Assembly: GCA_009993605.1 (NCBI GenBank)
Contig: JAACTB010000007.1
Location: 248,001-312,000, forward strand
Source of the DNA: Erythrobacter sp.
Lineage (GTDB): Bacteria; Pseudomonadota; Alphaproteobacteria; Sphingomonadales; Sphingomonadaceae
Reading direction: 5' to 3'
Length of the DNA: 64,000 bases
Part shown: one piece after another, positions 59,731 to 64,000 of the stretch
Numbering within the stretch: position 1 is the first letter of the stretch
How the letters are laid out: the number at the start of each line of letters is the position of its first letter
Program-made: the position numbers and the translations under genes
Notes under the pieces: generated by a model
What the model was told of the DNA's origin: nothing
The model's database searches: none
Seen by the model: only the letters and a program-made list of their open reading frames with translations

Positions 59731-60564
59731 TTACGCCGCCTTGGCGACTGCCGCGTCCTTCCCCAGCAGATCGTAGGGGTCCAGCCCCTCTTCACGCCAG
59801 ATGCGATGGCATTCGCGATACCAGTGCGGTTCGGGAATGCGCAGCAATTCGCGCGCGTCGCTCAATTGCGTCGCCAGCAATTCCTGGATCGGCAGATCGA
59901 CCAGCGGCGGGCAGGCATTGCCCGTGCGGTGCGCCTGGCGCACGGCGCGCAGGACAGGCGCTTTGCTGCCCTTCGTCATGCTGCGGATATTCAGCGCCCC
60001 GGCATAGCCGATCAGGAGATGCCCGTGGCTCGGCTGCTGGCCATAAGTGAACAGCAGCACGCATTGTTCGCCCAGCGCATCGCGACCGTAGCCGGTGAGG
60101 ATATGCATCAGATCGTGAATGTCGCGCGACCGGAAGGCGAACCATTCGGTAAGGTCGCCGTATTTGGGGCGGCCCAGTTTGTCCGCTTCGGCGACCAGCC
60201 CTGCGGCGGAAAGGCCTTCGCTTTCCATGAAATCGCAATAGGCGTGAGCGACCGATCCCTGCGGCAATTTGCGCAGGGTTTCGTGATCGTCGAGGATCGT
60301 GGGCAGGAAGGGCTCAGCCTTGCGCAGCCGCTCCCCCTCCTCGCTCAGCGTCAGGCGCCGGACGCGTACGGGGAAATGCTTTGACGGTAGCGAATCGAAG
60401 ATCTTGAAGACGTGGCTGGTCTCTTCCTTGTCTTCGAGCAGGTCGCGGAAATGGCCATAGGCCTTGGGGAGCGAATAACGCGGCTGGGGCCGCCGCGGAT
60501 CGCGCAGCAGCGTCCCGTCGCTGGCGGCTTCGAGATCGGACTGGATCGGCGCTTGCTGGGTCAT
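59731..60564 (-). CDS. Coq4-like ubiquinone biosynthesis protein
   Basis: 277 residues from ATG 60564. The Coq4 fold is suggested by the histidine-rich metal motif RSRDIHDLMHILTGYGRD (HDxxH), plus GEQCVLLFTYGQQPSHGHLLIGYAGALN and the C-terminal EPHWYRECHRIWREEGLDPYDL. Coq4 organises or decarboxylates ubiquinone intermediates in yeast, and bacterial homologues occur in Alphaproteobacteria. A repressible promoter lies at 60598-60634. Confidence 0.82.
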   Translation of the reverse strand: MTQQAPIQSDLEAASDGTLLRDPRRPQPRYSLPKAYGHFRDLLEDKEETSHVFKIFDSLPSKHFPVRVRRLTLSEEGERLRKAEPFLPTILDDHETLRKLPQGSVAHAYCDFMESEGLSAAGLVAEADKLGRPKYGDLTEWFAFRSRDIHDLMHILTGYGRDALGEQCVLLFTYGQQPSHGHLLIGYAGALNIRSMTKGSKAPVLRAVRQAHRTGNACPPLVDLPIQELLATQLSDARELLRIPEPHWYRECHRIWREEGLDPYDLLGKDAAVAKAA

Positions 60565-60597
60565 GGGAAGGGAAACCTCGCTGGGATACAAAGCTTA

Positions 60598-60634
60598 CTT
60601 ACACAAGTGTAAGCACGAGGTAAACGTGCTTCAA
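60598..60634 (-). promoter_or_regulatory. Promoter with embedded operator ahead of the Coq4-like gene
   Basis: On the minus strand TTGAAG (60629-60634), 17 bases, TACACT (60606-60611). The perfect dyad CTTACAC-AA-GTGTAAG (60598-60613) covers the -10 and start region. The spacer also holds a GCACG/CGTGC pair. This is the typical layout of a TetR-type repressible promoter. Confidence 0.6.
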
Positions 60635-60635
60635 G

Positions 60636-61532
60636 TCACCCTTCGACCCACTCGCTTTGCGGGATGTTGAGCAGCTTGAGAATCGCGGTCAGGTTGCGGC
60701 TTTCGATCCGCCCGTTCGCCGCCGCGCGCGCCTTGGGTTTGGCGCGATAGGCGAAGCCGTAATCGGCCGCTTCCAGCATCGGAATGTCGTTCGCCCCATC
60801 CCCGCTGGCAAGCACGCGCGCGCCCTCGCCCAGTCGCTCCAGCTCTTCTTCGAGCACCCGGCGCTTGGTCGCGGAATCGCTGATCGCTCCGTCGAGAGCG
60901 CCCGTCAGCCTGCCATCGGCGACGGCCAGGCGATTGCCGACGACACGCTCGAACCCGAGCATCTCGGCCACCGGATCGGCGAAATGGTGGAACCCGCCGG
61001 TGACCAGGATCGCTCGGCAGCCCTTGGCCTTCAACGTCGAGACGAGAGCGCGCGCCCCCTCGACCGGCTCGATCCGTTCCTCGAGACAGCGCTCGATCGC
61101 GCTCTCTTCGAGACCTTCGAGCAGGCCGACCCGCTCCGCCAATGCGCTTGGGAAATCCAGTTCCCCGCGCATGGCACGTTCGGTGATGGCGGAAACCTGG
61201 TCCTTCAATCCGGCGAAATCGGCCAGCTCGTCGATGCATTCCTGGCCGATCATGGTCGAATCCATGTCGGACACGAACAGGCGCGGGATCTCGATCTCGT
61301 GATCCGCCACCAACAGGTCGCAGGCGCCGAAATGCTCTTCGAGGATATCGGCGACCGCAACCGGCTCTCCCTCGGCGAGCGAGATCTGAAGGACGTCACC
61401 GCAGAAATCGAGCATTCCGGCCAATGCGACCGGCATTCCAGCCGTTGCGAGCGCGTTGCGAGCGCGTTCCAACCGCGGTTCGAGCGCGTTACCGATACTT
61501 GCCTGATCTGCTATCAGCCGGGCGATGATCAC
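60636..61532 (-). CDS. serB: Phosphoserine phosphatase
   Basis: 298 residues from GTG 61532. Hydrolyses phosphoserine in serine synthesis. The HAD motif FVSDMDSTMIGQECIDE (near residue 95), motif II VTGGFHHF, and motif III VLASGDGANDIPMLEAADYGFAYRAKPKARAAA are all clear. Its start overlaps the divergent miaA start by eight bases. Confidence 0.94.
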   Translation of the reverse strand: MIIARLIADQASIGNALEPRLERARNALATAGMPVALAGMLDFCGDVLQISLAEGEPVAVADILEEHFGACDLLVADHEIEIPRLFVSDMDSTMIGQECIDELADFAGLKDQVSAITERAMRGELDFPSALAERVGLLEGLEESAIERCLEERIEPVEGARALVSTLKAKGCRAILVTGGFHHFADPVAEMLGFERVVGNRLAVADGRLTGALDGAISDSATKRRVLEEELERLGEGARVLASGDGANDIPMLEAADYGFAYRAKPKARAAANGRIESRNLTAILKLLNIPQSEWVEG

Positions 61533-62502
61533 GCACGAACCCCTTGAAAACGCCGTTTCCGGCAAACCGGTCGCGCTCATCGCAGGGCCGACCGCCAGCG
61601 GCAAGAGCGATCTGGCCGTACGGCTGGCACAGGAAATCGAAGGCACGGGCCGCCGCGCGGTCGTGATCAACGCCGACAGCGCGCAGGTCTACAGCGATCT
61701 GCGCATCCTCAGCGCGCGCCCGAGCGAGGAGGAGATGGGCGGTATCGAACACCGCCTGTTCGGCAGCTGGGACGGTGCAACTCCCTGCTCCGCCCCCGAT
61801 TGGGCCGAGGCCGCAAAGCGCGAGATCGACGCTCTTCACGCCGAAGATGCGGTTCCGATCCTGTGCGGGGGGACGGGCCTTTACATGCGAGTGCTCCTCG
61901 ACGGGATCGCGGCAATCCCGTCGATCGATCCAACCATCCGCGAAAGCGTGCGCGCGATGCCGACCGATGCGGCCTACGCCTGTCTTCTGGACGAGGACCC
62001 CCAACGCGCCGCGCAACTCGCGCCTGCCGACAGCCAGAGGATCGCCCGCGCGCTCGAAGTCGTGCGCTCGACCGGGCGTAGTATGCTCGCCTGGCAGGCG
62101 GACACGCAAGGCGGGATCGCGCATCGGATCGATCTCCACCCCCTCGTTCTCCTGCCCGATCGGGAGTGGGTGTTCGAACGCTGCGACCGTCGCTTCGCCA
62201 TCATGCTCGCAGATGGCGGAGTGGAGGAGGTTCGTACCCTGCTGGCTCGCGATCTCGATCCCGCGCTCCCGGTGATGCGGGCGATCGGCGTGCCCGAAGT
62301 GGCGGCCATGCTGCGCGGCGAGCTATCCCGCGAGCAAGCGATCGAGCGGGGCAGCCTCTCGACGAGACAATATGCGAAGCGGCAATTCACCTGGTTTCGC
62401 AATCAATCGCCAAGCCATTGGCCGCGATCGCGCAATGAAACTATCTCATTGCCCAATATATTTGTATCTTTGTTTCAAAAAAGCGTTGACATGGGGGCTT
62501 GA
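61525..62502 (+). CDS. miaA: tRNA dimethylallyltransferase
   Basis: 325 residues from ATG 61525 (MITHEPLENAVSGKPVALIAGPTASGKSDLAVRLA). Adds dimethylallyl to adenine 37 of tRNAs that read UNN codons. P-loop GPTASGKS, the DSAQVYSDLRILSARPSEEE segment and CGGTGLYMRVLLDGI are family features; the C-terminus has SLSTRQYAKRQFTWFRNQ. No clear Shine-Dalgarno precedes the start; a promoter must lie in serB coding DNA. Confidence 0.94.
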   Translation: MITHEPLENAVSGKPVALIAGPTASGKSDLAVRLAQEIEGTGRRAVVINADSAQVYSDLRILSARPSEEEMGGIEHRLFGSWDGATPCSAPDWAEAAKREIDALHAEDAVPILCGGTGLYMRVLLDGIAAIPSIDPTIRESVRAMPTDAAYACLLDEDPQRAAQLAPADSQRIARALEVVRSTGRSMLAWQADTQGGIAHRIDLHPLVLLPDREWVFERCDRRFAIMLADGGVEEVRTLLARDLDPALPVMRAIGVPEVAAMLRGELSREQAIERGSLSTRQYAKRQFTWFRNQSPSHWPRSRNETISLPNIFVSLFQKSVDMGA

Positions 62503-62560
62503 AGAATAGATGTGTCTCTCAGATCGGCCCGGCGCGCTAACCCCCGCCCCGGGCCGATTT
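62486..62560 (+). promoter_or_regulatory. ilvB promoter-like site followed by a hairpin
   Basis: TTGACA (62486-62491) is a perfect -35, but only poor -10 sequences follow near 62507-62514. A hairpin ATCGGCCCGG/CCGGGCCGAT (62523-62532 and 62549-62558) ends in TTT, 44 bases before the ilvB start. It may be a miaA terminator or a transcription attenuator. The in-frame 18-codon peptide starting at ATG 62511 has no clustered Leu, Ile or Val codons. Confidence 0.4.
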
Positions 62561-62603
62561 CCATGATGGGCATAGGCCCTTTCCACGGACGAAGGAGAAC
62601 AAG

Positions 62604-64000
62604 GTGTCGGAGCAGCGCAGCGGCGCGCGGATCCTGATCGAAACGCTGGTGCAGCAGGGCGTCGAATTCGTGTTCGGCTACCCCGGCGGCGCGGTGCTGC
62701 CGATCTATGACGAGCTGTTCGGCGAAGATCAGCGCGAAGGCGGCCTGCGTCACATCCTCGTGCGTCACGAAGCGGGCGCGGCCCATGCGGCGGAAGGCTA
62801 TGCCCGCTCCACCGGCAAGCCGGGCGTTGTCCTCGTCACCAGCGGCCCCGGCGCGACCAATGCGGTGACGGGGATTGCCGATGCCTGGATGGATTCGATC
62901 CCGATGGTGGTCATCACCGGACAGGTGCCGACGGGCCTGATCGGAACCGACGCCTTCCAGGAAGCGGACACGGTCGGCATCACGCGCCACTGCACCAAGC
63001 ACAACTACCTCGTGAACGACCCGACCAAGCTCGCCGCCACGATCGAGGAAGCGTTCCGTATCGCCACGACAGGTCGCCCCGGCCCGGTGCTGGTCGACAT
63101 CCCGAAGGACATTCAGATCGCCCTGGTGGACGAAGCGGAAAGCGTCCCCCTTACCTCGCACCGCTACCAACCCCGCACCTCCGCCGAAGCTGACGAGATC
63201 GCCAGCGCCATCGACATGCTCGCGGCAGCGGAGCGGCCCGTCTTCTACACCGGCGGCGGCGTCATCAACGCAGGGCCTCGCGCCAGCGAATTGCTGCGCG
63301 AATTGCAGCGCCTGACCGGCGCGCCCGTCACCAGCACGCTGATGGGTCTCGGCGCGTTTCCCGCCGACCACCCGGACTGGCTGGGCATGCTGGGGATGCA
63401 CGGGACCTACGAAGCGAACATGGCGATGAACCGGTCCGACCTGATCGTCGCGATCGGATCGCGGTTCGACGATCGGGTGACCGGACGGCTCGACGCCTTT
63501 GCGCCCCAGGCCAAGAAGATCCACATCGATATCGACCGGGCGAGCATCAACAAGGTGGTCCCCGTCGATCTCGGCATCGTCGGCGATTGCGCCCAGGTTC
63601 TCGAACAACTGGTCGCGGAATGGGGAGATCGCGAGGCCCGCGACCTGTCGGAATGGCAGGCCCGCATCGCCGGGTGGCGCGCGCGCCACTGTCTCGCCTA
63701 TCCGCCGAGCAGCGACACCATCATGCCGCAAAAGAGCATCGAGCGGTTGTTCGCGCTGACGCGGGATCGCGATCCGATCATCACCACCGAAGTCGGGCAG
63801 CATCAGATGTGGGCGGCGCAGTATTTCGGCTTCATGGGCCCGAACAATTGGCTGACCAGCGGCGGTCTCGGCACGATGGGCTATGGCCTGCCCGCCGCCA
63901 TCGGCGCGCAACTCGGCAATCCCGATGCGCTCGTGATCGATATCGCAGGCGAGGCGAGCATCCAGATGAACATCCAAGAACTCGGCACGGCGAGCCAGTA
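62604..64000 (+). CDS. ilvB: Acetolactate synthase large subunit (3' end outside window)
   Basis: Frame from GTG 62604, with AAGGAG six bases upstream, to the window edge: 465 codons. Thiamine diphosphate enzyme that condenses two pyruvates to acetolactate in branched-chain amino acid synthesis. The catalytic Glu sits in [52 protein letters not shown] and the late [17 protein letters not shown] (thiamine diphosphate site) are recognisable. Usually followed by ilvN, which would be outside the window. Confidence 0.95.
   Translation, partial: MSEQRSGARILIETLVQQGVEFVFGYPGGAVLPIYDELFGEDQREGGLRHILVRHEAGAAHAAEGYARSTGKPGVVLVTSGPGATNAVTGIADAWMDSIPMVVITGQVPTGLIGTDAFQEADTVGITRHCTKHNYLVNDPTKLAATIEEAFRIATTGRPGPVLVDIPKDIQIALVDEAESVPLTSHRYQPRTSAEADEIASAIDMLAAAERPVFYTGGGVINAGPRASELLRELQRLTGAPVTSTLMGLGAFPADHPDWLGMLGMHGTYEANMAMNRSDLIVAIGSRFDDRVTGRLDAFAPQAKKIHIDIDRASINKVVPVDLGIVGDCAQVLEQLVAEWGDREARDLSEWQARIAGWRARHCLAYPPSSDTIMPQKSIERLFALTRDRDPIITTEVGQHQMWAAQYFGFMGPNNWLTSGGLGTMGYGLPAAIGAQLGNPDALVIDIAGEASIQMNIQELGTASQ

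Noticed and set aside
62511..62567. Leader peptide for branched-chain attenuation of ilvB
   Set aside because: The 18 codons contain only two Leu and no Ile or Val, so classic attenuation is not supported.

Overview
The window is GC-rich alphaproteobacterial DNA. Gene content and order (ribB-ribH beside eno, yqeY-lipoprotein-dnaG-rpoD, rpiB-glyA-nrdR, an HWE kinase, a Coq4-type ubiquinone gene) suggest a member of the Sphingomonadales, probably Erythrobacteraceae. That placement is inference from protein character, since no rRNA is present. It divides into a prophage (1 to about 20231) and host chromosome (20232 to 64000).

Prophage. The left end lies outside the window. The right end is a 3' half of a tRNA-Lys(CTT) gene at 20182-20231, the attachment-site copy left by integration. 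Reading leftward are the lambda-like packaging, head and tail genes: small terminase, GpA-type large terminase, gpW-like joiner, lambda-type portal, a prohead protease-major capsid fusion, two DUF2190-type decoration proteins (one carrying a C1q-like C-terminus), connector, tail terminator, and the start of a tail tube gene cut by the window edge. To the right are small accessory genes, an orphan MobA/MobL-like gene in reverse orientation, a deoxynucleotide kinase and a minor-tail-like gene. A 604-bp control region follows, carrying nine copies of the heptamer GCTAAAC, then rightward genes: an unknown protein, a RepA-like helicase, an XRE regulator, an AlpA-type excisionase and a tyrosine integrase. 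The most striking signal is a 31-bp motif (CCGCCGCCGGAAT, 12 bases, TAGAAT/GATAAT) found four times on the minus strand ahead of late genes. Two copies lie inside the coding ends of terminase and portal. It looks like a family of late promoters.

Host, 20.2-26.4 kb: a DHBP synthase with an N-terminal helix-turn-helix domain preceded by two near-identical dyads, lumazine synthase, enolase, a four-gene YqjD/holin-like envelope cluster, a DUF4170 protein and a GNAT protein without an ordinary start codon. 26.4-37.4 kb: greA, carB and carA separated by an opposite-strand DUF559 gene flanked by REP-like palindromes, then yqeY, a lipoprotein, dnaG and rpoD. 37.4-42.5 kb: a trimeric autotransporter with 77-residue repeats, a Phd-like/PAS/PAS protein, an HWE histidine kinase and a single-domain response regulator. 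42.5-48.5 kb: rpiB, glyA, nrdR, a TrmJ-type methyltransferase, chorismate mutase, rpsD and a GAF-PAS-GGDEF cyclase. 48.5-56 kb is a leftward run: xseB, ispA, coaD, a cyclophilin, queA, an ABC-2 exporter pair, a DUF481 porin-like protein and tgt. 56-64 kb: a membrane protein, purL, a nitroreductase, a Coq4-like gene with a promoter-embedded operator, serB and miaA with overlapping divergent starts, and the 5' part of ilvB, cut by the right edge.

All functions are read from the sequence and from knowledge of the families; no database search was run.
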